Positions 22,481 to 34,243 are shown, counted from the stretch's first letter. The stretch: DNA of 64,000 nucleotides from Melieria omissa (GCA_963971225.1 OZ020267.1:52407590-52471589); one strand, 5' to 3'. Numbers and translations are program-made. The notes: generated by a model not told the origin, from the letters alone.

Positions 22481-22609
22481 GACCCGAGCCCTTGTTGTCG
22501 TGCCAGTATCCATAGGAATATAGCCGACATGTCGCTTTCATCGCCTCTTGAAAAGCAAAGCTTAGTAGAAACCCTATCGTCCAGAGGGAATCTTAAAGGA
22601 AACACATTA

Positions 22610-22780
22610 TGGAACTTCTGGGTGATTGCTACGGAAAACTAGTTTTCCTTTGGGTCTAATCTGAAAACTGGGAGCGCCCTTATGATTCCAGAGAGAGTCA
22701 TAAAAAAACAAGTATGGATTTTCTGCGTGACTGCTATGGCAAACTAGTCTTCCTTTGGGTCTAATCTGAAAACTATTGGA
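22610..22780. repeat. Direct repeat of ~55 bp, ~102 bp apart
   Basis: The stretch TTCTGGGTGATTGCTACGGA-AAACTAG followed by CTTTGGGTCTAATCTGAAAA occurs near 22616 and again near 22718 with a few substitutions. Its origin is unknown. Confidence 0.8.
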
Positions 22781-22789
22781 GAATCATCA

Positions 22790-25785
22790 CCAGCAACTAT
22801 TCAGGGCGCTGGATATTGCATCAGAGATTAAGTTGGTTTGGTTAATTTTTGTCTTTGTTATAAAAATTGTGTAAAGAAGTATACAGATGCTTCATTGTTT
22901 TCAAAGGAGGAGTACAAAGTCTGTTAGAGTCTTATTGGTCAAATTACTGATACGTGATAGCCTAAGAAACATGAAATATATTCAGTAGTTACGAGATTAT
23001 ATAAGTCACTCATTCAAACCTTACAGTCTCATTACAGCCATCGAAATAGTTGCCATATGAAGTGCCGTGTTTTGTCCTCATTGAGAGCCGTTCAAGCTAT
23101 TTTAGGTCCATTTTGGATTTTCTTAATGTTTTGACCCAATGTGACTCACAATGGAGTCATGTACGCTTCCTAATTTAGCACTAAAAGTCGAAGGACAATG
23201 AGTCCATCAATTGATAATCCATCTCATAAAATTCTTAAAGTTCGAGCATCAATCCACAGTCCATTTGCTTCTTCTTTGCAACACAAAACCTTCAATTCCC
23301 AACTTTTAAACTGCAAATTTCTTTTCCTTCTCCATGTTTAGAAATGATTCAAAGTTTCTGAGCAGTATTCCACCACCGTCAAACTCCAAGTTATAACTAA
23401 TCCCTCCTGGACATCATTTCAGTGCCACAACCCACATACCGCGTCTATACAATTTCGCTGGCATCTTTTTAATGAAACATAAAATCATCCATAAAATTTC
23501 ATTTCCGTTTTCGTTGCCTTTGCTTTTCACCATTCGCGCAGCAAATTTGACTTAATCATAGAATTTGCTGCGTTCCCTCCTATTTTTATGTTTTCCTCAA
23601 TGCTTCCGCTTTCCCATGCAATGACCCATGCAATGACCCCTGCAATTGCCAGTTTGTGTTCTTGTTGTTGTTATTGTCATTGTGTGCATTGTGTACTTGC
23701 AGTTTATGTTTTGTTTTAAAAACTTTATTGCCCCTGACACACTCAAAATTGAATATGATGTATGATTGGGCGGTTGGTGTGCCATCGCAAGTCCCTGTCA
23801 ATCTATGTATTGTTGTTGCTGTTGTATCTGCCGGTAGTAACCGCAAGCGCAATACCGTTATTGTACTTGTCGTAAATTGTTATTACATGTAATCCGTTAA
23901 AGCTGTCATTGATAATTTGATTAAAGCGTAAAGTTGCACATAAATTTATTCAATTTCAGTTGTCGTGTGGTACATTTTTGTTGTTGTATTATAAATTAAC
24001 ATATGTAATGCTTGGTTGAGATTTAAAAAAATATATATATTTTCAATTTATTTTTGTAACGGTAAAGAATGTAATATTTTAGTTTTATTGATGTTAAATG
24101 TTATAAATACACAATTTTTAATTAAAAACAAATAATGCTTTGGTGCCAGAAATTGAACTTGAAACTCTTTGAAATCGTTTATGAGACTTCTGGTTCAGAA
24201 ACTTACAATTTTTGAAACTAGAATGTCAAAAAATGTCGAAATTACTACATAGACGTTTTTTTTTTAATTTTATTGTTTGAAACAAATTCTTCCCTGACTT
24301 TTCTAAATTTTAAAGCCAAAATAAATTCAAAAATAAAATATCGTGTAAGAAAAACAACTATTTTGCTACATCATTCCATACTTTTCAGAATGGTTGAGTT
24401 GGCTGGGCATTCTAGTGTTAATAGCTTTAATATTCATATTTGAGGAAATCAGCTAATCAAAATCATTTATGAATTGCCAGCTGATAATCTTCTTTGTTTT
24501 GGGTTAAGCCATTGGTTTTTAGATTATATTGTATTGAGCAGATTGTGCCATGTCTACGAAATACATTCCCTGGGAAGGCTTATAGGTCGATTGTTACTTT
24601 ATATTTTTGGACAAATGCTCGTCAAAGCATCAACAGTTTCTACTTTAGTTCGTAAATCAACTGAACTTTTTGATACGAGTAGAGCATAGTGAATAATGAC
24701 TGCATTTGCCAAAGTTATCACAATTCTTGATCTATGCTGCGAAGTCGATGCTCATTAGATTGCAGGCAGTGTCCTGAAAAGTGCTTCAGCGTCTCATGTG
24801 CCTTCAGCTCTGCAGGTCATTGCTTCGTACTTTCTGTTCTATGTTGTTGGACCGATTATTTTTGGGATAAATTTAAAGTGAATGACTTGAACGAAAAGTG
24901 ACCAACGAGTTATTGCAGCCAAAGTTTAACGATCTTTTAATCTTTAAATCAGTGAGACGACCTGTCTGTCAAGTGATTTGTGGCTTTTAGATTTTTTTTG
25001 TTTATCTTGTAACAGTTATTCTTCTATCAGTGTATCCTTAAAAGTGTAAAACAACCCTTTTCAATGATGTTAAGTTTGTATTAATTTCACTTCTTTTTTT
25101 TACATAAATATTTGACATACGTACATGTAATGTTTTCTTCAACTCTTCTTTAAATTTTGAGTTCTTTCACAAAATATGTATCTTTCTAATTTACAAAGTT
25201 TTTGCATGAGGTTCGAGTGAATTCATTTAAACTCAGCGTAACAAAGATATCAAAATCTTTGGTCGTTGGTCTAAGGTACAGGTTCTGAAGTATAGATCAG
25301 TTGCGATCAAATTGAAGCGAAGACCCAGGAATAGTTCCCTCACATTGTGGCAGAAGCTGCAGGGATAACAAAAACTTGATAATGATGAGATACTTTATAC
25401 GAAATCATTTTAAGACATTTAAGAAATGCCGACTTCGTATGCTGAGGTCAAGGTGCCAAACCAACCCTTTATGTGACTCAAATTACTTAATATGAAATCA
25501 TCTTAAGGCGCTCGTAGTTTTGCCTCTGGTCGCTACGTCAAAATATCAAAAGAGATAGATTTTGACCTCACTTGTTATTATAAAGCCAGATGATTTCACT
25601 TTTAATAAATAGCGGGAGTATCAGTGGTCCAATCAGGACAGATTTTGGAGATTCAGACCAAAAAGTTGTACGCAAAACCTCCCTAAAATGAAATCGAGTG
25701 TGCGCCACTGGTGAGAATTCACAATGGGCCTTATAGGAACACCCAGTGAAAGTTCTAACTGCTTTGCACATAGTCTCCCTGACTT
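22790..25785. other. Noncoding DNA
   Basis: No gene or known repeat was recognised. The part 23580-23900 is locally richer in GC and GTT repeats. The part 24700-24860 has a codon-like texture, but no frame stays open. Confidence 0.4.
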
Positions 25786-25789
25786 GACC

Positions 25790-26134
25790 CTGAGTTAGGT
25801 TAGAGTAGATCGGGTTAGGCCGTTAGGTTAAGTTGACCGAATTGACCTCTGATCCGAACTAATCCTGTAGGGCCCCAAGCTGTACCATATGAGGATCCTT
25901 GGCCTTGGAAGTGACTTGAAATGTGTCTGTTGTCATGCTCAGGGATCTTACCCAACCCAGGGAAAAACGTATCTCCCAGATATGTAGGCGAGATCTTAGA
26001 ATGTGTAGGGTAGGACGGTAGATACTTAGAATGTGTTCCAAGGTTTCTATGACGCCAAAGTCCCATTTCCTGCACTTGTACGCATGAGCCTCTGTTAACC
26101 CTTTTCTGCGGGTTCTTACTGGGGAAAGTAACAT
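25790..26134 (-). mobile_element. Decayed LINE 3' end, reverse strand, with CTAAC tail
   Basis: On the minus strand a 91-residue frame includes AHAYKCRKWDFGVIETLEHI then LSIYRPTLHILRSRL. This resembles a C-terminal LINE knuckle with one cysteine replaced and the spacing shifted. Downstream on that strand lie repeated CTAAC motifs (25795-25835), like the short tandem tails of I-group elements. It is a relic. The family is not certain. Confidence 0.6.
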
Positions 26135-26231
26135 GTTAAATTTATCGATTTAGTCTTCTATGAGGTTTTATCAACAGCATTGCATAATAATATTTCTAAT
26201 TTTGATTACCGGACCCTGTTTTTTAGAGTGT

Positions 26232-26832
26232 TGTCATATGAAATTAACTTCAACGCCATTACTTTAGGAAGTGCACTACGACCTAAAATATATATTTGCT
26301 TTCAACATTTTTCCCATACACACTAAACCTCAAAAATGAAATTTTGAATAAGTACGCAATAAACACTTAAACACATTTGCAGTTTTGGCTTAATTCTGGC
26401 GTTCAAGTTAATTTCTGAGCTTTGATGTATTCAGAGACCTATAGTAGAATTTAATGGCGAATATTTTCGTGGTACATTTTTTCCTTAAAAAGTCCTGTTT
26501 TACAGGACATTTTTGGCATTTTAGAAAAAAGGGTCAAATTGACCCATAAAAATAGTAGCTGCAGGGTTAAAATGCTCCACAAAAATATTCTTCGTAGTAT
26601 TTTACATCAAATTGCTGAACACATCATATACCTAAAACGTGAGGTTACATGGTTTTCGTATGCCGATTCACCATAAGAATGTGCAAAAAGGGGAAAACTT
26701 TGACCCCCCCTAAAAAAAAATTCAGATGTAAACTTTCAAAACGCCCATACAGGTATATCTTTTTTTGCCCCCTCTACCAGAATCCGTTGTCAGAACCTTA
26801 TTTTAAAAAAAGTTTGATTTTGTTGTGCAGTG
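26232..26832. mobile_element. Left-truncated copy of the 51.5-kb TIR element
   Basis: From about 26232 the sequence is nearly identical to 51543-52155 and ends in the same terminal inverted repeat (CCCCCTCTACCAGAATCCGT ... GTTGTGCAGTG), followed by TA. The left terminal repeat is absent and a ~28-bp internal segment of the other copy is missing. No transposase ORF is present; ORFs across it have no domain. Confidence 0.85.
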
Positions 26833-28486
26833 TAATTAAAAAGTATATCTTAATTGAATAAAAGACGAATCAAAAAAATATATATTTTCTCTGCTTCTTC
26901 TTTCTTTACTATGTAAAGATATAACATTCAAAAACTTCTTTTCTTTACATTTAAATATTTGGTTTATTAATTTCGTATTATTTCTAAAAAATCAACCTAT
27001 TCTAAGGACCAACAAAACAATTTAATCTTGAAACCATAGAGGGTTCAAACGTCCACAAGTAACATGTTGCAATATGGCAACAAAATAGCAAAAGGGTTAA
27101 GCTGTGTCCGGCCAGCACGTCTGTGATAGATCTGGAGTCCATTCGTGGTAGTGTCAATATAAATCTTGCGTGTCTCTCATATCTTACCTAAGTAGACCTT
27201 TATTTCTTTCTAATTTGTATCCTTCATCGACTCATACTTATGAATGTATTTCTCTCTCTTTTCAGGTATGTGACAAGAGCTTTGGAAAAACTCTAAAAGA
27301 ATTCAGATGAACTGAGTAAGAAACTCTTTTAAAACGGTTCTATAGAGAACCATTGAGCTTTAACCACCAATGTGTGATGATAATATTTCTGCATACTTCA
27401 ACGCCTTATTATGAAACATTTCAAGAAACTGCCTTCTTTAATATGTCCACTTAATGACCTTTCAAATGGTCTTATCCGGTTGCTAATTGGTTCCATCCGA
27501 AGAAATAATCATCAGCTGCTGAGTAATAAACTGAAATTAATTTCCAATATGTACTCAGATCATAAAAATCACACGACTTCGCGTAAAATTTTTCATCTCA
27601 TTATCATCTCTTCTCGATTGAGTCACCGGCAAATTAGACAACCGACATTGTCATTGCTTATTTTTTCAATTCCTTTTACCAACTCTCTACTTTCAGCAGA
27701 CGCAAAAGTTTAATGAGCTTTGAACTCGACATTCTTGCGCAGTCCACATGACGTTTAAGGCATTAGTGTCATTTATAGATCACGTTGTACGGTTTTAATG
27801 AGCATTTATATGAAAGCATACATAGACTTTCAAAGTACCACTACCAAATTTCAGGTCTTTACCTTTTCATATAACTGACACCTGCAATGATTGCTTGAGT
27901 ATGCAACCAGCATAAGTGGGTAAATATAATCTTTTATACTCCTTTTTATTTAACTAAACACGCGTATAGAAAAAGTCATGAAATCTGAAATTACAAAAAA
28001 TTAATCGACCAGTGCATGGGTTCGCTATTTTTGATGGTAGCGCATCGCGAGCGTAAATCATTGAAAAGCTTTCTAAAGGTGTTTAAAGACAACGGCGCGC
28101 TTCGTTGCTGCTAAGCTGCAATTATTGATTGTCCGGAGCTCGATTAGGAGGTTGTTTTTTGCTTTGGTCAGAGGGCACGTGTGCGTCGTCGAACTAATTG
28201 ACTAATTATCTATCGTCGGTTATGGCTTTCAGTTTTGATTAAAGTTGAATAAGTTTGCTGGGCCTCACACGCAAATTACTTAATTGGATTTTAATGTGTC
28301 GATGAACTTGTTAACTGTGCTGATGTCTTACGGGACAAGTTGAATTCGTACAGATGAATGGAAGTGACGGCATTGCTAATTGATTTTTATAACATCTATC
28401 GACATAGAGAAGTTCTTAAAAGCTTTTTTAAATCTATTTTTAAGCTAATTTTAGTCAAATCACATTTAGTCATTAAGTTTAGTGGT
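26833..28486. other. Noncoding DNA
   Basis: No gene or repeat family was identified. A polypyrimidine-CAGGTATG context near 27262 resembles 2860, but no exon can be supported. Confidence 0.4.
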
Positions 28487-28871
28487 AAAATAAAATAAAA
28501 TAAAATAAAATAAAATAAAATAAAATAAAATAAAATAAAATAAAACAAAATAAAACAAAATAAAACAAAATAAAATAAAATAAAATAAAATAAAATAAAA
28601 TAAAATAAAATAAAATAAAATAAAATAAAATAAAATAAAATAAAACAAAATAAAACAAAATAAAATAAAATAAAATAAAATAAAATAAAATAAAATAAAA
28701 TAAAATAAAATAAAATAAAATAAAAAAAATAAAATAAAATAAAATAGAACGAAATAGTACAAAATAAAATAAAATAAAATAAAATAAAATAAAATAAAAT
28801 AAAATAAAATAATATAAAATTAAATAAACTTAAATAAAATAAAATAAAATAAATTAAAATAAAATAAAATA
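28487..28871. repeat. (TAAAA)n pentanucleotide array
   Basis: Almost pure TAAAA for about 380 bp with clustered TAAAACAAAA variants near 28540-28570 and 28640-28665, and more decay after 28730. It is the reverse complement of the TTTTA unit in the 7.35-7.98 kb array. The reverse-strand ORFs across it are artefacts. Confidence 0.97.
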
Positions 28872-29239
28872 GTAAATTCAATAAACCCATTAAGACCAAC
28901 TAAAACACTCACTTCCTCCAAGCGTTCATGTTGTGCGCATAACAATGCGATTTTCAATGCAATGTGTGGAGTCGGCAGCCGAGAACTAAACTAAACGTTT
29001 GTAATTGCTGCGTCTTCTCCGCAGGCAATGAACAACAGTTGAATCGTCAAAATGTTGTCATAAATGCACATCTGGCACTGTCGTTCATCCCTTACACGTG
29101 GCCAACGGAATTGTTGGCCGTCTTTGTCGGCAACATGCAACTGCACTGACAGCAAATTGTGTTGCTCGCGCTGGCAATCATCTCACTTGGCACAACGACT
29201 GATGGCTAAGCGGTTAATGATAATTGCAGCAATAATAAT

Positions 29240-29365
29240 AATGACCTTCATGACGATGACGATGACGATGCTGATGAAAACGTTCAAAATTACTGACAAT
29301 AATGCTAATGATGACAGCAGTGATGATAACAATGATGATGATAATGATGAAAACGATGTTGACAT
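29240..29365. repeat. GATGAC/GATAAT-rich simple repeat
   Basis: Imperfect trinucleotide and hexanucleotide repeats of GAT, GAC and AAT. D- and M-rich ORFs over it are consequences of the repeat. Confidence 0.85.
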
Positions 29366-29759
29366 GTGGCGCGAGCGTGTCATTGTGTCAGTGTGATGGC
29401 GCGCAGTGTTGCCAGCTGCTGCTGTTATTGCTGCCATCGCTGCTGTTGCCATCCATCAAAATATGTTCGTCGACATGTTGCGCGACACGATGCAAGAAAC
29501 CGCTTACAGCAACTCAAAGAGTTCACATGAGGAACATTGTTGGATGTTGTCCAGTTTTCTGGTTCCTTTTTGAAATATTCTTATGTTGTTTTAGTGCAGA
29601 CAACATTTACAATAATTTAATGAAGCAAACAGAGTGTGTTCAGAGTTTTTTGAAGTTCTTTTCTTTTGATATTTTTTATGGTACTTGTGTATATTACAAC
29701 AACAACTTTCAGGATACTAAGATCGAGTTTTCCAAAACCGTGGATGTGGTTTTGGTAAG

Positions 29760-30110
29760 TTTGAAAGTATTTCCTTTTGTTGTACTGAGAGATTGAGCAA
29801 AGCAAACAATCAAATCGATCTCTTTTGGCTCCAATTTTTGTTTTGTTTGTAAAACCATCTGTTATTCTGCTGAGAGACTGACCGAAGCAGACTTTTGGTT
29901 CTATTAATTTAGTATTTAGCTATTCGAAGTATGATGTAGTATCCTTCGAATAGCTAAACACTCCCTCCTGTCCTCCTCCATCTCCCTCCGAAGCCTTTTT
30001 GTTCCACCTTTTGTTGTTTGATTGTAAAACATCTTTAATTCTGCTGAGAAACTGACCGAAGCAGACTGTTGGTTCCACTAATTTAGTATTTAGCTTTTAG
30101 AAAGATGCTC
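29760..30110. repeat. Diverged direct repeat pair, ~170 bp apart
   Basis: The block TTCTGCTGAGA-ACTGACCGAAGCAGAC-TTGGTTC...TTAGTATTTAGCT appears near 29865-29925 and again near 30040-30100; a shorter relative lies near 29795-29815. Confidence 0.8.
29915..29958. repeat. Perfect hairpin, 15-bp arms, 14-nt loop
   Basis: TTTAGCTATTCGAAG at 29915-29929 is the exact reverse complement of 29944-29958. It lies at the end of the first unit of the 29.8-30.1 kb direct repeat; the second unit has only part of one arm. Confidence 0.9.
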
Positions 30111-32446
30111 CAGAGGAGAGAGGAGAGATAGAGAAAAGTTAGAAAAGTATTGTGCGGTCCGAAGCTGACGCTGCTTTCCTGCTGGTCCTGTCCAATCTGT
30201 CAACGGCATCGCCTGCTTCAGAAAGAAGTCTAAAGAGTCTGTGGAGCCTCTCTTCTAAAAAAGTAAATGTCTTGTTTGGTGCTCTTTTCCTTATTGTGGT
30301 AACACAAAGGGCCAAGTCTAACCTGTATGAGCTCCTGAAGCTTTGGCGACAGAGATTGGGAGCGTTTTCATGGATGAGAACGTTTTATATGAACTCTTAG
30401 AGTTCAACTGCTAAACAAATTATTTCTGGTTTTATATTTTTTGCTGGTGTTTCGAACCAACGAACCTTTGACTTTCTAACTTATGGTTTTGATAAATTGC
30501 ATTTACAAATTTTTAGTGCTTAAATCTCCATAAAAATTCAGTAATAATTAGAAACTGACATATTTATTTAAATTTAATGTGTCTAATAGTGTTTATTAAG
30601 TACTTAGCGGTGTTCACAATGTGTGCTAGCAATATTAGGAGAAGAACAAAGTTTACCATTTGCTACATTTTGTCTTTGGCTCCTAAAAAGCTTCTGAATG
30701 GCTTGTAAGTGTTGTATGGACTGTATCGAAAGGAAAGCAAACTCAAGTGATTCTTTGATGCATAGTGAACTCCCCTCTGTCGCAATTTATCACCGTCAAA
30801 ACACTGCGTTCACTATCTTAACTTTCATTGTTCATTTTTGAACTTTTGTCAGTACATTTGTAACATTAATATGCATCGTGAACGCCTCTATTTAATTAAA
30901 AATTCACAGCAACTTTACTTTAAAATGTATTGAATTTGCCAAAATAAACAACATTTATCATTTCATTTCGAAATTGTGTGAAAATTCTACTTTGTTTGGC
31001 TGTCATGACAGATCAGGCCGCCAGTTGCCAGACAGCACAAATTTAATCAAATATGCAAATTTTCAACTTTCGATTAAACGAATTCCCATTGAAACATTTT
31101 AATCGCTGCAATAATTCGCTTTTCGAGCAACTTAGATATGTGTGCACGTGCATAATTGCGAAATGTTTTAGGTAAAAGTTTTTTAATATCCTCGATATGC
31201 GCTGCAGATGCCGAAAGGATGTAGGCGAAGCAGAAAAGGCAACGAAATATGATGGAGAAACTTCATCAACAACAACTGTCGTTTAAAGGCGCACACGAGC
31301 GCAGACAACGCACAAACACACTCACACAAAATTGTGAATAAGTGTTGTATTCTCTGGATACCTTTAGGCATTTGGCTGTCACAAAAGTGACAACCGGCCG
31401 GGTAGGCAAACAGCAATCATGAAGGCGCATATATAAAGAGACACAAACATACATACAAACATTCATACACACAATCGAATAATCAGACCAGCAGCTACAG
31501 TCAGTCGCAAAGACATCTGTGCTTGTTACTGTCTCGACTTGTTGAAATGGGGGAAAACCAAAAATACAAATTTTCAATGACTGTTTTTGAACTTTAAATA
31601 ATTTGTTTCTGAGTGTGTGTGTGTGTGTGATTAGAGCAAAAGAAAAACACCGCAAAAATTAAAGCAGAATAAAGTTTTAATTGAAATTGAGGGCGCCAAC
31701 GTACTGGCAAATTTTCTGCACAGCCTGACAGACAGAGCGCCGGCGAAACGACGACAAGGCGTTAAAAATAGACTCGCGTTCGTCGTCTAGCGTGGTGGAG
31801 TAGATTTTAAGTGCATGTCGAGTGCAATATTTCTACATACATATGAAGCATATAAATGTGTAGATATGTATGTATGGTTTTATGTGTGCACGGCATCGAG
31901 TTGCGCGTTGCGAAGAGAGACGCTTCCGTTGTGTTTGTTGTTTGTCGAGTAGCAATATTTATGCAGAGTTGCACTTGACAGGCATGTTTCATTAAATTGT
32001 GCCCGACATGCTTGTTTCTGCACGGCAACTTAACCCCAGCTGTGGAGTCGGAACTGAGGTGCCGAATGGCTGGCAGACAGACAGACGGCAGTGGCGTGTA
32101 AGAACGCGTTGTTTTACAACAGAAGACCTGCATATCAGCAAACGATAGCTGACGCTTCTATATAAAATTGATCTCTTCAGTTTGTGAGAAATTGTGGAAT
32201 TTTAATTTTTTTATCAAACGAACTGGCTAGACATATGTAGTACCGGATGTGCTGGAAAAAAGTGCGCTCAGGAGTATTGTTGGCTGGTCTAGTTACCCAG
32301 CAAAAAAATTGATCAGGTTTGGATACAGAAATTGCTGGCTTGGGCACTCAGTGCCTGTAAGTGGCGTTAAAGTTCGGCAACATTGCCTGAACGGCTCTTG
32401 AGGCACGCAAGATAGCGTAACAAATCTGATCTATAAAAGCTCTTAA

Positions 32447-33178
32447 GGGGGTATTCTGGTCGAGGCGGTCCGAAATATCGATGTTTTCAAATCGTTGTGG
32501 ATGAAAAGCTTTTCAATATTTTTATTCAAGGTTTTTCGCAAGTTTTTCTACAGGTTTTGAACAATAATTTTCATTAATGAAGTTAAGAATATCTTCTTTA
32601 ATAACGGTTCATTCGCTGCCTCGAACTTGAGCATGCCGAAAATAGTTGTTCCATGGTGGACATGATATCTTCAGTTCAAATATTCTGAAACACAAAATGT
32701 GACCCATTTTGTAATCGCAAGACTTCCTGCTATCGCCTTATCTAGGATGTAAGCAAACAAAAAATTTCTTCAATTAAAAGCAGGTGTTTAAAAAAACAAG
32801 ACGATTTTTTGCCCTGTTTTTGTTGGTATTTTGCATTAAAAACATTAGTTAAACAAATGCTTTTGCCATAATCCTAGATAAGGCGATACCCACACCTTTG
32901 CTTAGTATCCTTGTAAAATTTCAAGTCAATTGGACCAGTAGTTTTTTGTGAATCGTGTCTACCGTCCCGAAAAACATGGTTTCGAGAAAAAGAAGAAAAG
33001 GTTCCGGGCGCACAGAGATTAACGCGGTCGGCGCGCCGACTTTGACATCCCATAACTTTCGGAATTTTCGAGATATTGGAAAAATACTTTCACAGTTTGA
33101 ATTGTAAATACGTTGAAATTATGAAAATGTAATAAAAAAAATTTCGAATTTTTGAAGCCGTCACTGCGGAATACCCCC
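32447..33178. mobile_element. 732-bp nonautonomous TTAA element (piggyBac-like target)
   Basis: The ends GGGGGTATTC and GAATACCCCC are inverted repeats, each bounded by TTAA. A TTAA target duplication is characteristic of piggyBac-superfamily transposons, although the short G-rich ends are not diagnostic. The interior encodes no transposase. It holds a perfect 17-bp inverted repeat (32732-32748 and 32871-32887). The element interrupts the decayed coding stretch around it, so it is younger than the original coding sequence. Confidence 0.82.
32732..32887. repeat. Perfect 17-bp inverted repeat inside the TTAA element
   Basis: ATCGCCTTATCTAGGAT at 32732-32748 is the exact reverse complement of 32871-32887, with 122 bp between the arms. 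The position, near the middle of the element, could mark an older nested palindrome or a hairpin in a transcript. Confidence 0.9.
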
Positions 33179-33916
33179 TTAATGAGTTGTACGGCAGCAA
33201 GGCTCAATACGATCCTAAGCTGGACAAAGTTGTAGATTACGTTTCCGTGGTCAACAGGTACTCGCTGAGGTTAAAGAAGTTTACCCATGCAATTCCCAAA
33301 CTTCTTCTCAAAGCAGTCTACAGTGCAAAGATACCCTCGAAGGACAACTATGAGCTTCCGAAAGAAGCTTACAAAATGGCAACTTTCTAAAGGAATGGTG
33401 CAAAGATGAACGGGAAAAGTCGGCCGCGGTGTATACTGCAGGTCCTGCAGATACCCAGACCACTGCAGCATAGTCCAAGTTCAAATCACGGCCATCTTCA
33501 GGTGACTCAAATCCAATGCGATCTCCCACAGATACATCACAGCTTTTCAAGCTCTACTTAACACACAGTCCAACTTAAAAATTGTAAATGAAATTTCCGT
33601 GCAGTACAACGGGCCTGAGTATAAAGACATAGAGGCAAAATTTATAGCCGACAAGCTGGAAAAACAGCTACGGAGCTACAATGCCTCAATGCCACAGAGG
33701 AGGTTGACATACCACTCTTCACTTACAAACTTCATCTAAAGGATGAAGACAGAGCAAATACTGGATGGCGCCATGAACAAACATATAACACAGTAGGTAG
33801 GTTGTAGTGGCTGCCTCTATATGAGACACACTTAGGCCTCTATATGGGCCCATTGTATACCACCAATTCCATCCGTTTCCAATGTGTATGCAACACTGTT
33901 TTTTTTAACATGTATT

Positions 33917-33926
33917 ACAACACAGA
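33917..33926. repeat. 10-bp target duplication of SINE A, left copy
   Basis: ACAACACAGA lies immediately before the SINE head and recurs at 34244-34253 after its A-rich tail. Confidence 0.85.
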
Positions 33927-34238
33927 GCCGCCGTAGCTCAGCTGGCTAGTGCGTTGGGCCGCTAGTCAAGACTCCGCGAGTTCAATACCCCGTTGCGTTA
34001 ACACCGAAAAAAAAAGAAAAACAATAATTTTTCTTTCGGCGGCTGTCCTCTCAGCAGGAAATGGCAAACCTCTGAGAGTAAAATTGCGTATGAAAAAGCT
34101 CCCAACTCGCCGTTTGGAATCGGCATAAAACTGTAGGTCCCTTCCAACCTTGTAAAAACATTCGTACGCACAACACGGTTGGTTGCGGGTAGCTAGGCCT
34201 TAGTCTTGTAAACGGGCTGCCAGTCAAGAAGAAGAAGA
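33927..34238 (+). mobile_element. tRNA-derived SINE (family A), full length
   Basis: The head (33927 to about 34000) resembles a tRNA gene. It has a pol III A-box-like TAGCTCAGCTGGCTAGTGCG and a B-box-like GAGTTCAATACC. The body contains 'GGAAATGGCAAACCTCTGAG' and 'CATAAAACTGTAGGTCCCTT', and the tail is AAGAAGAAGAAG. Ten-base direct repeats flank it. A second copy lies on the minus strand at 58781-59110 and matches head, body and tail, so this is a mobile family and not a lone tRNA pseudogene. SINEs depend on a LINE for movement; the partner is not identifiable here. Confidence 0.9.
33932..33990 (+). promoter_or_regulatory. Internal pol III promoter (A and B boxes) of SINE A
   Basis: A-box-like TAGCTCAGCTGG begins near 33934 and a degenerate B-box-like GTTCAATACC near 33980. 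Spacing is as expected for a tRNA-derived promoter. Activity is unknown. Confidence 0.65.
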
Positions 34239-34243
34239 TTAAA

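Larger units (their letters stand above)
20937..22541 (-). mobile_element. Decayed I-group LINE 3' half, reverse strand, with triplicated RNase H segment
   Basis: Read on the minus strand, the region runs from the end of RT through RNase H (FFTDGSKTDKGTGAG, VFQTEIFAI, VCSDSQAV, then WVPGHYSVLGNETADELA near 21640-21590) to a C-terminal CCHC knuckle (CVSC...EHIPCAC near 21300). The 3' UTR runs down to a CATCCATCCATC tail near 20940. The reading frame is broken several times between 21560 and 21680. A block of 184-192 bp around the RNase H start occurs three times in tandem. A second copy of this family lies at 58200-58680, matching both the coding end and the 3' UTR. It is not functional. Confidence 0.85.
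28872..32215. other. Noncoding DNA with small repeats
   Basis: No gene is supported. It contains a GATGAC/GATAAT-rich simple repeat (29240-29365), a diverged direct repeat (29760-30110) with a perfect hairpin inside, and a GT microsatellite near 31611-31628. An 82-codon ORF at 30152-30400 shows no recognisable domain. Confidence 0.45.
32443..33182. repeat. TTAA target duplication flanking a MITE
   Basis: TTAA occurs at 32443-32446 and 33179-33182, directly outside the inverted ends of the 732-bp element. Confidence 0.85.
32220..33780 (+). pseudogene. Decayed intronless coding stretch of unknown origin, split by a MITE
   Basis: Plus-strand coding-like segments lie on both sides of the TTAA-flanked element at 32447-33178. 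The longest open piece is 33181-33390 (including DPKLDKVVDYVSVV and LRLKKFTHAIPKLL). It continues after a frame change near 33390 (EWCKDEREKSAAVY), and another piece near 33500-33690 reads NEISVQYNGPEYKDIEAKF, with a further frame change near 33690. Upstream, the frame joining across the TTAA site reads into 32280-32445 with several stops. No domain was recognised. The absence of introns and the stop-riddled frames suggest a processed pseudogene, a transposon ORF or an endogenous viral copy; I cannot choose between these. Confidence 0.45.

Noticed and set aside
28396..28899. 167-codon reverse-strand ORF
   Set aside because: It is the translation of the TAAAA pentamer array.
33927..34000. Possible functional tRNA gene on the plus strand
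   Set aside because: The anticodon arm cannot be folded confidently and the same unit with body and tail recurs at 58781-59110, so it is a SINE.
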